From Arenibacter algicola (GTDB taxonomy: Bacteria; Bacteroidota; Bacteroidia; Flavobacteriales; Flavobacteriaceae), in the NCBI RefSeq assembly GCF_000733925.1, contig NZ_JPOO01000001.1, positions 2,108,001-2,172,000 of the forward strand: a stretch of DNA of 64,000 bases, written 5' to 3'. A model generated the notes under the pieces. The model was not told where the DNA came from. It did not search any database and saw only the letters and a program-made list of their open reading frames with translations. The position numbers and the translations under genes were made by a program. Positions 47,036-56,192 of the stretch are shown in pieces (the first letter of the stretch is position 1; every line of letters begins with the position of its first letter).

Positions 47036-47929
47036 TTATAAATATTGCCGCAGGTGTTTTTTAAAATATTCGGCACTATCCGCCGCACTTTGCATAGGAT
47101 TTGTCTTAAAATTTCCACCTTGTTCCAAATAATAGAACTCCAATCCCGATTTTTTAGGGTCTGGAAGAATTGATTTGTAATCAATGGATCCATTGCCCAA
47201 TTCTGAATAGTCCCTACTAATTTTATCCATGTCCTTGATATGCCACATTACGTAACGCCCAGGTTGTTTCTCTATTAATTCCTTCGGAGTTAGTGTGGAG
47301 GAATGCATTACCCAGTACATATCCATCTGGAGTTTTACCAAAGAAGCATCCGTTTCGTTTAATATGATGTCAAATCCGCTTTGGCCTCCGTAATCTTCAA
47401 ATTCATAGCCGTGATTGTGATAGGCAAATCCTAGTCCAGCCTCATTGACTTGTTCCCCGATAAGGTTGAGTTTGTGGGACATTAATTTGAAGTTATCCAA
47501 AGTCCGCTGTTCCGGAGCAATATAGGGCCAAGTGATATATTTGCTATCAATAGCCTTGGCTGCCAGAATACACTGATCTACATAATATTTTAACGCCTCA
47601 TTGGACTTTTCCAAGTAAGGGGAAAAGCTGTAATGTCCGCTTGTAATGGATAATTGCAGGTCATCCAAAATAGTCTTCAATTCAGAAGGGGTATAGCCAT
47701 AAATAAGGCCCTTGTCAGCATCAAATCCATAGAATTCGAAGTCCTCATAGCCCATTTCCTTTAAGGCCTTAATAGTGGCAAGGGGATTTTCGGCTATATC
47801 GGTACGTACAGAAAACAACTGATAACCCATCTTGTATTTTGGTTGCCCCAATATGGAAAATGAACTTAAGGGCATTAAAGCCGATGCGCTTAGGACTGCT
47901 GTTTTACCTATAAAATTTCTCCTGTTCAT
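47036..47929 (-). CDS. Secreted sugar phosphate isomerase/epimerase-like protein
   Basis: 297 residues of the AP endonuclease 2/xylose-isomerase-like TIM barrel. The N terminus NRRNFIGKTAVLSASALMPL is a twin-arginine-type signal, so a periplasmic location is predicted. Later blocks are YQLFSVR, FAYHNHGYEF (metal His), QMDMYWVMHS and HIKDMD, giving the usual metal-binding Glu/His/Asp set. Such proteins in Bacteroidota are often involved in keto-sugar or glycoside processing; the substrate is unknown. It stands 63 nt before the PhoD-like gene on the same strand and may be co-transcribed with it. Confidence 0.85.
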   Translation of the reverse strand: MNRRNFIGKTAVLSASALMPLSSFSILGQPKYKMGYQLFSVRTDIAENPLATIKALKEMGYEDFEFYGFDADKGLIYGYTPSELKTILDDLQLSITSGHYSFSPYLEKSNEALKYYVDQCILAAKAIDSKYITWPYIAPEQRTLDNFKLMSHKLNLIGEQVNEAGLGFAYHNHGYEFEDYGGQSGFDIILNETDASLVKLQMDMYWVMHSSTLTPKELIEKQPGRYVMWHIKDMDKISRDYSELGNGSIDYKSILPDPKKSGLEFYYLEQGGNFKTNPMQSAADSAEYFKKHLRQYL

Positions 47930-47992
47930 TTGGCAATTTATTATGTTGGGTTAGGGGTATAGCCTTTAATTAAACTTGAAGTTAGTTAATTT

Positions 47993-49405
47993 TTACCTAC
48001 TTATGGTTTCCTTGTTCACAATATTGCCATCAACATCATAATGAATAAACTCAATAATAGGAGTATTCCCTTCCCGATGTATTTTTACGGCCAAAAATCC
48101 ACCCTTGACCCTTAGGAACTTGTGCTCGGGACGTTTATCGTTTGCATCCCATCCCTGGGCATGGGAGTCGCTTGATGGGCCTTGGCTAAATTCCATAAGG
48201 CCGGTCTCCGGATCAACGGAAACGTATTGCCAATGCCTATCCCCATTGATTACGAGCATTTTTTGATCGGAAAGGTATTTACGTAACCAATCGCCCTCTG
48301 TTTTAAAGGAAACATTGGAATGATTGTCAATTTTTCCTTTGGCCCTATCCGGACCTACCACGGGGGTGGGCGAGCTTAGTATCTTAAAAGTGGCATCCGA
48401 GGCTTCCACCGTTTGTTTAAACCACTCTATCTGCTCCTTCCCCCAAATACTTTTGTCTGCTCCGTCAGGAGCTTTATTGTCACTTCTGTAATCCCTACCT
48501 TCTACCATCCATATTTGTAGATCTTTTCCCCACCTAAAGGTTCTATAAGATTTGTCCATGATAGGGGCCTGTTCGTTCCAGATTAACAGGCCATCCTCAA
48601 AACTCAGTTCACCAAAAGGGGAGGAGGTGGGCATGGCATCGTCCTTTAACAGATCGTGGTCGTCCTTTTGTAAGTAAAGGGGAGTATTGTTGTAGAAATT
48701 GTTCAAAGAAGGCCAGGAATTAATGGCGTGCCATTTATGTCTGGCCAATTCTAAATTATAGGCCATGGGCCCGGCTTTGTCGTAATAAACATAATCTCCC
48801 GTTTGGCAGTGAAACAGCGGATTTAGTTTTAGCATATTATCATATATCTTAAAGCCTCTTTCAGGATCGTCATAGGACCAAAAGTATTGACAGGTGGAAG
48901 AGGTGAAGAGGACAGGTACCACTTCATTTGCTTTGGGAGCAGTGGTAAATCTTCCCTGTATTTCGGTAACGGGTGTTTCAGATCCTTTTCTTCCCCTAAT
49001 GGTTACAGTATAGTCCGAATTGGATTTTAGACCGGAAACCTTGTGTTTAAAAGTAAAGTCTTTATACTCCGAAACATATTCCCATGGGGTATTTATCACA
49101 GTGTCTTTAGAACGGACCTCAATGCTGATTTGCCCGAAGGTACCCTCCACGGCCCCGTCCATTTCATTTACCGGCATATCATTGTCAAAATCGATAGGGC
49201 TTCTAAAGGGAGCCCCTTTCTGTTGATGTTTTATGGGTACCGGTTTTTGGGATCGGCACAATCTGGTCCATAATATGGCAGAGGAATCGGTTAATTCTCC
49301 TATCTTAAAGCCATTGGTAAAGTATACTTGGTCACTATTTTGGGCTTGTATAGCATACGTCAGAAGAAAAAAAGTCCCTAGAAATAGAATAATACGGTTT
49401 TTCAC
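47993..49405 (-). CDS. PhoD-like secreted phosphatase
   Basis: 470 residues with a Sec signal peptide (MKNRIILFLGTFFLLTYAIQA) and an N-terminal Ig/fibronectin-like domain (about 25-150). The metallophosphatase core shows QTGDYVYYD, QKDDHDLLKD, SSPTPVV and INGDRHWQYV, the metal-binding blocks of the PhoD family. It likely removes phosphate from phosphodiesters or monoesters in the periplasm, possibly for phosphate scavenging. No Pho-box-like regulatory sequence was identified. Confidence 0.86.
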   Translation of the reverse strand: MKNRIILFLGTFFLLTYAIQAQNSDQVYFTNGFKIGELTDSSAILWTRLCRSQKPVPIKHQQKGAPFRSPIDFDNDMPVNEMDGAVEGTFGQISIEVRSKDTVINTPWEYVSEYKDFTFKHKVSGLKSNSDYTVTIRGRKGSETPVTEIQGRFTTAPKANEVVPVLFTSSTCQYFWSYDDPERGFKIYDNMLKLNPLFHCQTGDYVYYDKAGPMAYNLELARHKWHAINSWPSLNNFYNNTPLYLQKDDHDLLKDDAMPTSSPFGELSFEDGLLIWNEQAPIMDKSYRTFRWGKDLQIWMVEGRDYRSDNKAPDGADKSIWGKEQIEWFKQTVEASDATFKILSSPTPVVGPDRAKGKIDNHSNVSFKTEGDWLRKYLSDQKMLVINGDRHWQYVSVDPETGLMEFSQGPSSDSHAQGWDANDKRPEHKFLRVKGGFLAVKIHREGNTPIIEFIHYDVDGNIVNKETISR

Positions 49406-49542
49406 GGTGAATGTTTTTTTGATAGTTATCTGTATATGTACAAACCAAATATATGTTATTTATTCAAACTCCAGTAGCATACAAGAGCCTCCTTGCTTAT
49501 CCAATATTTGTTGGAGGAATACGGCCCAAAATTTTATATTGC

Positions 49543-50460
49543 CTAATGTGATGGTTTCATTTTAGATATAAAAATGTCCTGTAGAATGGCCAATTCCTTT
49601 TTGTATTTTAAGTCGGTCCTAGAGGCAAAATAGAGAGTGTTTTCGGTAGGGGTGTTACCTTCCCAAACCAATTTAATCTCATTGGAAGCAATGGCATCCT
49701 TACAAAGAAAATCGGGAACCAGAGCCAATCCATTTTCATTGCTCAAACATCTGATGATCGAATTTATACTTGGCAAGATGTAATTAGGCTTAAAAGTGGG
49801 ACGTTTGTTAAAGTTTTTATACCAAAATTTCCTAAAGTGTTCCATTTCATTGGAAGCACTATACCATCTGTGTTGCAAAAGCTCTTGTTCAAGTGTCTGT
49901 AGGTCCCCTTTTTTTAGCCGATCTTCTATTTTGAAGATGTCTGTTCGTTTTCCGGCAACCAATACAATACTTTCCTTGGAAAAAGGAGTGTAGTTGACCA
50001 AGGTTGTTTTGTTGGTTTGTTTTTTTGGAGTTATTACCAAATCCAATATACCATTGTTCAAGTCTTTTATCAAGTCCATATGGTTTCCAAATTTTGCCAC
50101 TAGATCGAATTCTAATTTTGGTACTTCTGGCTCTATGATCATTTGAAAGGTTTCAGAACACATGCCAATATGTAATGAAGGATTTTTCTCCTGCGTTGTT
50201 TTTTTAAAATGTTGTTCCGCTATCTCCAATACATTAATAGGGTCTATAATGTACTCGTAGAGAAATTTGCCTTCCTCGGTTGGGATCATTTTCCTTGAGG
50301 TACGTTCAAAAAGTTTTTTGCCCACGTAGGCTTCCAGGGCATTTAAATGAACACTTACTCCGGGTTGCGAAGCATATAAGGCTACGGAAGCCTTTGTTAA
50401 GGTTCCGTTTTCATAGATCTCTTTAAAGGTCCTATACCATTCCAAATTTACCATAACCAT
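49543..50460 (-). CDS. LysR-family transcriptional regulator
   Basis: 305 residues: an N-terminal winged helix-turn-helix (NLEWYRTFKEIYENGTLTKASVALYASQPGVSVHLNALEAYVGKKLFER) and a periplasmic-binding-protein-like effector domain (about 90-295). It is divergent from the MdaB-like gene across a short intergenic region that contains a 23-bp palindrome (50470-50492), the classic LysR arrangement. It probably activates the oxidoreductase gene in response to quinone or electrophile stress. Start may be at codon 3 (MVNLEW). Confidence 0.9.
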   Translation of the reverse strand: MVMVNLEWYRTFKEIYENGTLTKASVALYASQPGVSVHLNALEAYVGKKLFERTSRKMIPTEEGKFLYEYIIDPINVLEIAEQHFKKTTQEKNPSLHIGMCSETFQMIIEPEVPKLEFDLVAKFGNHMDLIKDLNNGILDLVITPKKQTNKTTLVNYTPFSKESIVLVAGKRTDIFKIEDRLKKGDLQTLEQELLQHRWYSASNEMEHFRKFWYKNFNKRPTFKPNYILPSINSIIRCLSNENGLALVPDFLCKDAIASNEIKLVWEGNTPTENTLYFASRTDLKYKKELAILQDIFISKMKPSH

Positions 50461-50469
50461 TAAAATTTT

Positions 50470-50492
50470 AATACAAAGGTATAATTTGTATT
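50470..50492. promoter_or_regulatory. LysR-type operator between the LysR and mdaB genes
   Basis: AATACAAA (50470-50477), 7-nt spacer, TTTGTATT (50485-50492): a perfect 8-bp inverted repeat containing T-N11-A geometry. A second perfect palindrome ATACATGTAT lies at 50502-50511. Both are in the intergenic space of divergent genes. Confidence 0.75.
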
Positions 50493-50547
50493 ATTTTTAA
50501 TATACATGTATTCCTTTTATTTTTACACCATAATTAAAATGGTAAGC

Positions 50548-51183
50548 ATGAAAAAGATATTTATTATTAATGGGGGACACCCATTTGCGCATTCAGGAGG
50601 CAGGTTTAATGAGACTTTGTTCAATACAACTATTGCGCACTTCCAATCCTTGGAAGGGTACGCTGTTAAATCTACAGAGGTAGGGGACAATTACGATTCC
50701 AAAGCGGAAGTGGAAAAGTTTAAATGGGCAGATTTAATTATATACCATACTCCTATTTGGTGGTTTCAATTGCCTTTTGGCTTTAAAAAGTATATTGACG
50801 AGGTTTTTACAGACGGACACCAAAATGGTATTTACCACAGTGATGGAAGAAGTAGTAAGAATCCGGCCATTAATTACGGTACCGGTGGACTTTTAAAAGG
50901 TAAAAAGTATATTTTAACTACAAGCTGGAATGCACCAAAGGAGGCATTTACCTTGGAAGGGGAGTTCTTTAATGAGACATCCGTAGATGATGGGGTAATG
51001 TTTGGATTTCATAGAATGAATGCCTTTGCCGGATTGGAAAGACTTGCGACCCATCACTTTCACGATATGGAGAAAAATGCAGATGTTGAAAAGGAGTTGA
51101 AAGATTATAGGGATTTCTTGAGCCAAACGGAGAACAGGTTTATTTTGGAGGAATGTTCTGCTGAGTTAATAAATGCCGGCTAA
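50548..51183 (+). CDS. mdaB: NAD(P)H quinone oxidoreductase, MdaB-like
   Basis: 211 residues from ATG 50548 (ATG 50539 is also possible). It is a flavodoxin-fold reductase with IFIINGGHPFAHSGGRFNETL, DLIIYHTPIWWFQLPFGFKKYIDEVF and LTTSWNAPKEAF. MdaB-type enzymes reduce quinones by two electrons and protect against electrophiles and oxidative stress. It is controlled most likely by the divergent LysR gene. It is functionally related to, but distinct from, the Kef ancillary reductase at 44834. Confidence 0.9.
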   Translation: MKKIFIINGGHPFAHSGGRFNETLFNTTIAHFQSLEGYAVKSTEVGDNYDSKAEVEKFKWADLIIYHTPIWWFQLPFGFKKYIDEVFTDGHQNGIYHSDGRSSKNPAINYGTGGLLKGKKYILTTSWNAPKEAFTLEGEFFNETSVDDGVMFGFHRMNAFAGLERLATHHFHDMEKNADVEKELKDYRDFLSQTENRFILEECSAELINAG

Positions 51184-51212
51184 TGTCAAGACAAAATCCT
51201 TAGGCTTAAACA

Positions 51213-51307
51213 TTAACTATAGCTTTGGTCCACTTCAACCGATAAGGAAATTCCATTAGGATCATATGCAATGACTTGGTCAAACCCATTAAATTTTAGG
51301 GAAATGT
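51213..51307 (-). pseudogene. Remnant of a glyoxalase/VOC-family gene
   Basis: On the minus strand about 31 codons read YISLKFNGFDQVIAYDP-NGISLSVEV and end in TAA. This resembles the C-terminal strand of VOC/glyoxalase domains (YDPdG.s.ev). An upstream TAG closes the frame and no N-terminal part is visible. Treated as a decayed 3' fragment; the match is short. Confidence 0.4.
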
Positions 51308-51429
51308 ACTAAAAAGGAACCTCTTGCTTTAATTGCGGGCAAAATAAATATTGAATAATGTTAAAAAAAGCCATATCTTGAATAAGCAAAAAAAGCTATA
51401 AAATATAGCCAACCATTAACATGCCCATT

Positions 51430-51975
51430 ATGAAATTAAATAGATTCTTTTTAACCGTGGCCACGGTTATTGTAGTGTTCATATCCAGTGAAAATGTATT
51501 TTGCCAGACCACGGATATCGCGGTTGTGGATAGTACTTCCAAAACAGAAAATAGATTAAAATTCGGTTTAGGGTTTGGCTTGAGCTTTGTTGGGGGGACA
51601 AACATTAGTTTAGCACCCAATTTAATATATGAAGTAAGCGATAAGGTGAGTCTAGGTGGTGGAATCCAGGGCAGTTATACCTCTATCAAAGATTTGCAGA
51701 ATACCACAACTTTCGGGGCGAACATCATAACCCAGTATAGGCCGATCAGACAACTTACGACCTTGTTGGAATTCGCCCAGCTCAAGGTGAATACCAAAAC
51801 AGAAACATCTACTGGAAAAGTTACCGATGATTATTGGGACTCTGCACTCTTCGTTGGTCTAGGTTGGAATATTAACGAAAAAATATCCGTTGGGGCAAAG
51901 TACAATCTACTGTACAAGAAAGATGAAAGTGTATATACCAGCCCCATACTTCCGTTTGTAAATATTACTTTTTAG
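51430..51975 (+). CDS. Outer-membrane beta-barrel-like protein
   Basis: 181 residues from ATG 51430: a signal peptide (LNRFFLTVATVIVVFISSENVFC) followed by alternating amphipathic strands (KFGLGFGLSFVGG, VSLGGGIQGSYTS, DSALFVGLGWNI, KISVGAKYNLLY) and a terminal Phe (FVNITF), the usual C-terminal signal of outer-membrane barrels. An eight-stranded barrel is likely. Function unknown; it is not obviously linked to its neighbours. Confidence 0.75.
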   Translation: MKLNRFFLTVATVIVVFISSENVFCQTTDIAVVDSTSKTENRLKFGLGFGLSFVGGTNISLAPNLIYEVSDKVSLGGGIQGSYTSIKDLQNTTTFGANIITQYRPIRQLTTLLEFAQLKVNTKTETSTGKVTDDYWDSALFVGLGWNINEKISVGAKYNLLYKKDESVYTSPILPFVNITF

Positions 51976-52193
51976 AAGAGCGGTAACTTAGGTAGGCCTT
52001 GAAGTTTTAATTGTACAAGCCCAAAAGCTGTCCTATTTACTAATACACCTTGTATAATTATAACACGGCTCCTAAACGGGATCAGCTCGTAATATCCCAG
52101 ATATTAACATTTTTTAAGATTTATTTTAAATCTGAAGTTAAGATAGCATATAAATTGGAAAATCCTGCTGTTTCATTAAAGTACACCTACCAA

Positions 52194-52201
52194 TAAATTT
52201 G
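52194..52201 (+). promoter_or_regulatory. Candidate -7 element of the 183-aa protein gene
   Basis: TAAATTTG, perfect TAnnTTTG, 27 nt before the ATG at 52228. Confidence 0.45.
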
Positions 52202-52227
52202 TAAGTGTATTCTTTAATTACTTCGTT

Positions 52228-52779
52228 ATGAAAAAAATGAATTTTTATCCCAAAACTTGGCAAGTGGTTCCTCTGCTATCCGATAGGTATCTATTGGATT
52301 CTGATGGAAAATGTATAAAGGATTTGGTGCTGCGGAATATCTATGCCACGGATATGAAAGTGTCCGAAATGGATTTGAACATTACTAAGTTTTCTGCTAT
52401 AGATAGTAGAGGACAGGAGCATTTTATTGCAGACTTTCCAGGTCAGGCTTCCATACCTATCAAAGGTATGCATACCGGACTTTTTCTAAAATCCAAAAGC
52501 GTCCTTAGCCTGGAACCGGGCTCTTACAGTACGTTCAGATTCTATCTTGCCAAAACTGGGAGTAGAATTATCTATAGTGATAGATATCAAGAACGGGCGG
52601 ACGGAATTAAGTTTCTGGACTTCGAGATAGTGAACGGACTGGCCATTGTAGGGGAGGAGTCGCCGGAAGCCATTCTCCGGTTCGATTTTGCGCCTTTTAA
52701 AACAATGGGAATTTTCAAGTCTATTGCACAGCTTTTTAAAGGCCCAGGCATAATTGCGGGCAAGCTTGCTCACTCATAG
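52228..52779 (+). CDS. Conserved-looking protein of unknown function
   Basis: 183 residues, no signal peptide, mixed alpha/beta with a hydrophobic C-terminal stretch. I do not recognise a family. The segment MDLNITKFSAIDSRGQEHFIADFPGQASIPIKG and the SLEPGSYSTFRFYLAK part suggest a beta-sandwich. Codon use looks like neighbouring genes. A good -7 element lies 27 nt upstream and a terminator at 52867-52900 follows, so it is probably a single-gene unit. Confidence 0.65.
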   Translation: MKKMNFYPKTWQVVPLLSDRYLLDSDGKCIKDLVLRNIYATDMKVSEMDLNITKFSAIDSRGQEHFIADFPGQASIPIKGMHTGLFLKSKSVLSLEPGSYSTFRFYLAKTGSRIIYSDRYQERADGIKFLDFEIVNGLAIVGEESPEAILRFDFAPFKTMGIFKSIAQLFKGPGIIAGKLAHS

Positions 52780-52866
52780 GACTAGAAATACATAAAAACC
52801 TTTGATTATTGGACAAAACTAATTTCCAGCAATGTTTGGAACTAAATAATAAGGACAATAAAGAAT

Positions 52867-52900
52867 CCTCAAGACAAAACATTTATGTTTTGAGGGTTTT
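52867..52900 (+). terminator. Terminator-like hairpin
   Basis: CAAAACAT and ATGTTTTG with a 2-nt loop, extended by CCTCAA and TGAGG around a small bulge, then GTTTT. It lies about 90 nt after the 183-aa gene. Confidence 0.7.
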
Positions 52901-52958
52901 ATATTACCATTCACTGCTACAATAGGATAGCTATATATAGCTCAAAGCTATCAATAGC

Positions 52959-53000
52959 TGATAATTATCATAGTTAAAACACAACAATTCCCGAAATTTG
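52959..53000 (+). promoter_or_regulatory. Crp/Fnr-type box and promoter of the cardiolipin synthase gene
   Basis: TGATAATTATCA (52959-52970), a perfect palindrome with the FNR core TGAT-N4-ATCA. After 22 nt comes GAAATTTG (52993-53000), one mismatch from TAnnTTTG. Compare with the boxes at 56172, 56671, 61209 and 62964, which have 23-nt spacing. Confidence 0.6.
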
Positions 53001-53040
53001 TTCATTGTACTTATCCAAGTCAACAAACTAAAAGGGAAAC

Positions 53041-54453
53041 ATGTGGAATGCTATTTTTCTTAGTCTTTATTTGCTTATTGCCTTAATCATTATCATAAGT
53101 ATCCTTTTGCACGGTGCCAAACCTTCAAAAAGTTTGGCCTGGCTTCTGGCCATTTTTACCATTCCCGTGGGCGGGATGTTCCTTTATCTTCTTTTGGGAA
53201 GAAATCGAAGAAAAAATAAGTTGTTGAAATTAAAAAAGAAGGCTTTTTTAAATTTGCCGGAGCCCTTAATGCAGCACATGGCTTCCATGAGCGGGAAATA
53301 CCAAAAACTCATGACCTTGGTATATCGAAATTCACATTTCCCGCCAACAGACAGTAATGAACTGCAACTATTGAAAGATGGAAAAACGACCTTCGAATCT
53401 ATCTTCGAATCTTTGGAGAACGCCCAATACCGTATACATCTACAATACTACATTTTTGAAGAAGGGGAACTAACAGAAAGGCTATTGCAGCTTTTTGAGC
53501 GTAAAATTACGCAAGGGGTGGAGGTAAGAATGATTTATGACGGTATTGGCAGCTTTTCATTAAGTAAGGTCTATTTAAGAAAATTAACAACTATTGGGGT
53601 AGAGGTATATCCTTTTCTGCCTTTCAAGTTCGGGCGTTTTTTTTCGTCCTTAAACTATAGAAATCATAGAAAGATTATTGTGGTAGATGGCAAGGTGGCA
53701 TTTACCGGCGGAATAAACGTATCGGATAAATATTTGAAAGGCGATCTGGAACTGGGCAATTGGCACGATATGCACCTAAGACTGGAAGGTACGGCGGCAA
53801 GTCATTTGGATTTTGTTTTTGCAATGGATTGGTACCTGGTTTGTCAAAAGACTATTGCTGTGCTACCCTTGGATACGGATAAAGCTGCAATTGATGAAAA
53901 TGAAGGTAAACTTGTGCAAATCGTTTCCGGGGGACCTGATGACGATTTTCCTTCTTTGGAACAAACCTACTTTACAATAATCAATAAGGCGAAGAATTAT
54001 CTGTTTATTACCAATCCGTATGTAATTCCTGGACAGGCTGTAATGCAGGCCTTGCAGACCGCTGCACTGGGAGGTGTGGATGTACGTTTAATGGTTTCAG
54101 AAAATGCGGATAACAAAATAGTAAGTTGGAGTGTGCGGTCCTATTTTGAACCCCTTCTTAAATCCGGGGTGAAGATCTATTTATTTCCCGACGGATTTTT
54201 GCACAGTAAGATCATTGTTAGTGATGATGCTATAGCTACCATAGGCACGGCCAATTTGGATGATAGGAGTTTTGAACAGAATTATGAGGTAAATGCCATT
54301 GTTTACGACACCTCTTTTGCCCAGTTATTGAAGGAAGACTTTCTTAAGGATGCATATTCAAGTAGAATGTTGGTCTATGAAGTCCATATAAAAAGACCAT
54401 GGGGAGAAAAGCTAAAGGAAGGTTTTGGAAAATTGTTTAGTCCGTTGCTATGA
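53041..54453 (+). CDS. cls: Cardiolipin synthase (phospholipase D family)
   Basis: 470 residues: two N-terminal membrane segments (LFLSLYLLIALIIIISILLHG and AWLLAIFTIPVGGMFLYLLLG) and two PLD catalytic motifs, HRKIIVVDGKVAFTGG near 215 and HSKIIVSDDAIATIGTANLDDRSF near 393. It joins two phosphatidylglycerol molecules into cardiolipin at the inner membrane. Its stop overlaps the convergent dehydrogenase gene by 6 nt. A Crp/Fnr-type box 71 nt upstream of the ATG suggests induction in stationary, energy-limited or low-oxygen conditions. Confidence 0.93.
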   Translation: MWNAIFLSLYLLIALIIIISILLHGAKPSKSLAWLLAIFTIPVGGMFLYLLLGRNRRKNKLLKLKKKAFLNLPEPLMQHMASMSGKYQKLMTLVYRNSHFPPTDSNELQLLKDGKTTFESIFESLENAQYRIHLQYYIFEEGELTERLLQLFERKITQGVEVRMIYDGIGSFSLSKVYLRKLTTIGVEVYPFLPFKFGRFFSSLNYRNHRKIIVVDGKVAFTGGINVSDKYLKGDLELGNWHDMHLRLEGTAASHLDFVFAMDWYLVCQKTIAVLPLDTDKAAIDENEGKLVQIVSGGPDDDFPSLEQTYFTIINKAKNYLFITNPYVIPGQAVMQALQTAALGGVDVRLMVSENADNKIVSWSVRSYFEPLLKSGVKIYLFPDGFLHSKIIVSDDAIATIGTANLDDRSFEQNYEVNAIVYDTSFAQLLKEDFLKDAYSSRMLVYEVHIKRPWGEKLKEGFGKLFSPLL

Positions 54454-55455
54454 ACTAATGGTTTCAAGGACCAATTCGTTTTTGGACGGTTTACCTTCTT
54501 CCCAGCTATTCAGATTTTCAAAGGTAACTTCGGCAATATTGGTCAAGGCCTCTTTGGTAATAAATCCTTGGTGGGGTGTAAGCAGCACATTGGGAAAGGA
54601 CAATAACTTCATTAATTGGGTGTCTTTGATTCCATCTTTAGAATTGTCCTTAAAGAACGATCCTATTTCCTTTTCATAAACATCTGTGCAGTAACCACCA
54701 ATTGCTTTTTTTTCCAGGGCATTTATCAAGGCTTTAGTCTCCACTAAGGCTCCTCTTGCCGTATTTATCAAAATAACCCCTGGTTTCATTAGGGCCAATT
54801 TTTGTTTGTCTATTAAATAGTAGTTCTCTTGGGAGAGCGGAATGTGAAGGCTTATTATATCCGATTGTTTGCAAAGCTCGTCCAAAGAAGTGTAGGTAAG
54901 ATCATATTGTTGTACAAGTCTATAATCGGGTTTAAGGTCATTGGCCAATATCTTGCAACCAAAACCGTTCATGATCTTCGCCATTACACTGCCAATTTTA
55001 CCGGTCCCAACAATGCCTACGGTCTTTTTGTTCAAATCGAAACCCATCAGGTTGCTTTGCAGAAAATTATAGGCATGTACCTGCCTATCCACTAAAATAA
55101 TCTTCCGGTTAAGGGCCTGTAATTGGGCTATCGCATGTTCGGCAATGGAGTAGGGGGAATACTCCGGAACATTGGCTACCTTAATCCCAAATTTATGTGC
55201 TGTTTTAAGATGCACGTTGTTGTATCCAGCCGAACGCAAGCTAATATAACGAACTCCCAGATCCGATAGGTTTTCCAATACTAAAGAGGAGGCATCATCA
55301 CCGGAAAATATGGATACTGCCATATGCCCAACAGCTTGGATCGCTGTCTCGGAATTTAAGGCATCTGTTGTATAGGTTACCTTATGGATCTTGTTATTGG
55401 CGTTATTTAAAAAAGGGATTTCAAAATCTTTAGCACTATAGACCAGTAATTTCAT
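54448..55455 (-). CDS. ldhA: D-isomer 2-hydroxyacid dehydrogenase (D-lactate dehydrogenase-like)
   Basis: 335 residues. The NAD-binding motif GIVGTGKIGSVMAKIM, the substrate Arg in NTARGALVET, Glu in the YEKE block and catalytic His in LTPHQGFIT are all present. The pattern resembles fermentative D-lactate dehydrogenases that regenerate NAD+ by reducing pyruvate. Its start lies inside the 3' end of the preceding lipoprotein gene (20-nt overlap), so both are transcribed together from the Crp/Fnr-type promoter at 56141-56183. A fermentative role fits such control. Confidence 0.88.
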   Translation of the reverse strand: MKLLVYSAKDFEIPFLNNANNKIHKVTYTTDALNSETAIQAVGHMAVSIFSGDDASSLVLENLSDLGVRYISLRSAGYNNVHLKTAHKFGIKVANVPEYSPYSIAEHAIAQLQALNRKIILVDRQVHAYNFLQSNLMGFDLNKKTVGIVGTGKIGSVMAKIMNGFGCKILANDLKPDYRLVQQYDLTYTSLDELCKQSDIISLHIPLSQENYYLIDKQKLALMKPGVILINTARGALVETKALINALEKKAIGGYCTDVYEKEIGSFFKDNSKDGIKDTQLMKLLSFPNVLLTPHQGFITKEALTNIAEVTFENLNSWEEGKPSKNELVLETISS

Positions 55456-56092
55456 TTTTTTCTTCTTTAATAAAAATTAGATCTTGGTCCTCCATAGCCA
55501 TAACAACTAGCTTTATGTAATCTTTGATAGTTTTTTGTATGTTTTGGGGGTCGGAGATGTCTATACTTCCCCTCCAGATCATAGACCTTTCCTTGCCTTC
55601 ACAAATACAATACAGTGTAGTCTCCGCATGGTATACGGTAAATTTATCGTAATATCCTTGATCGTAATAGATGTCTTGGTGACTTAGATAATCGTCATTA
55701 AATCTTCCTTGGTAATTGTTCCATCTGGAAATGGATTTCAAAAAGCTTTCCTTGTCCTCGGAACCAACTACTTTGGTAAAAAGTATGGCATCAAAGTCTT
55801 TGTCCAGTAGACTTTGTTCCACATCATCAAGTTCCTTTTCGGTCTTACGGGTATCGGTAAAGGAAACATCAAAAACATCAAGGCTGCGCATTGCATCAAC
55901 ATTTCTTTTGCTAAACTCTTTCAGCATGCTTGTTTCGAAATCCGTTCTGGCTTCCTCGTTTGATGCCATACCTACTATCAACACCTTATTGGCATGGAAG
56001 AGCACAATGTCCGGGTTTTTCCAGTTTTCCACCAAACTCGTGGAAGAACATCCCGTTAGTAATATTGCGAGTAGAATTAATGCTTTTTTCAT
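55436..56092 (-). CDS. Lipoprotein of unknown function
   Basis: 218 residues with a lipobox Cys15 (LLTGCSS). The mature part (KVLIVGMASNEEARTDFETSMLKEF, DAILFTKVVGSEDK, YHAETTLYCICEGKERSMIWRGSIDI) resembles periplasmic DUF4136-like lipoproteins of Bacteroidota; this is a loose match. It overlaps the D-2-hydroxyacid dehydrogenase start by 20 nt. A Crp/Fnr-type box with a 23-nt spacing to TACCTTCA precedes it, so it belongs to the stress regulon. Confidence 0.75.
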   Translation of the reverse strand: MKKALILLAILLTGCSSTSLVENWKNPDIVLFHANKVLIVGMASNEEARTDFETSMLKEFSKRNVDAMRSLDVFDVSFTDTRKTEKELDDVEQSLLDKDFDAILFTKVVGSEDKESFLKSISRWNNYQGRFNDDYLSHQDIYYDQGYYDKFTVYHAETTLYCICEGKERSMIWRGSIDISDPQNIQKTIKDYIKLVVMAMEDQDLIFIKEEKNEITGL

Positions 56093-56140
56093 GGTATAAA
56101 CCTTTGTTTTAATAGTTTTTTCTAATTTCAGGAATGGTTG

Positions 56141-56183
56141 TGAAGGTAGTGGATGTGTTGATGAATTAATATGACGTTGGTCA
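56141..56183 (-). promoter_or_regulatory. Crp/Fnr-type box and promoter of the lipoprotein-ldhA operon
   Basis: Minus strand: TGAC-CAAC-GTCA (56183-56172), then 23 nt, then TACCTTCA (56148-56141), a near match to TAnnTTTA. The box centre would lie at about -41 relative to transcription start, the class II activator position. Confidence 0.65.
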
Positions 56184-56192
56184 GTTGTGCAA

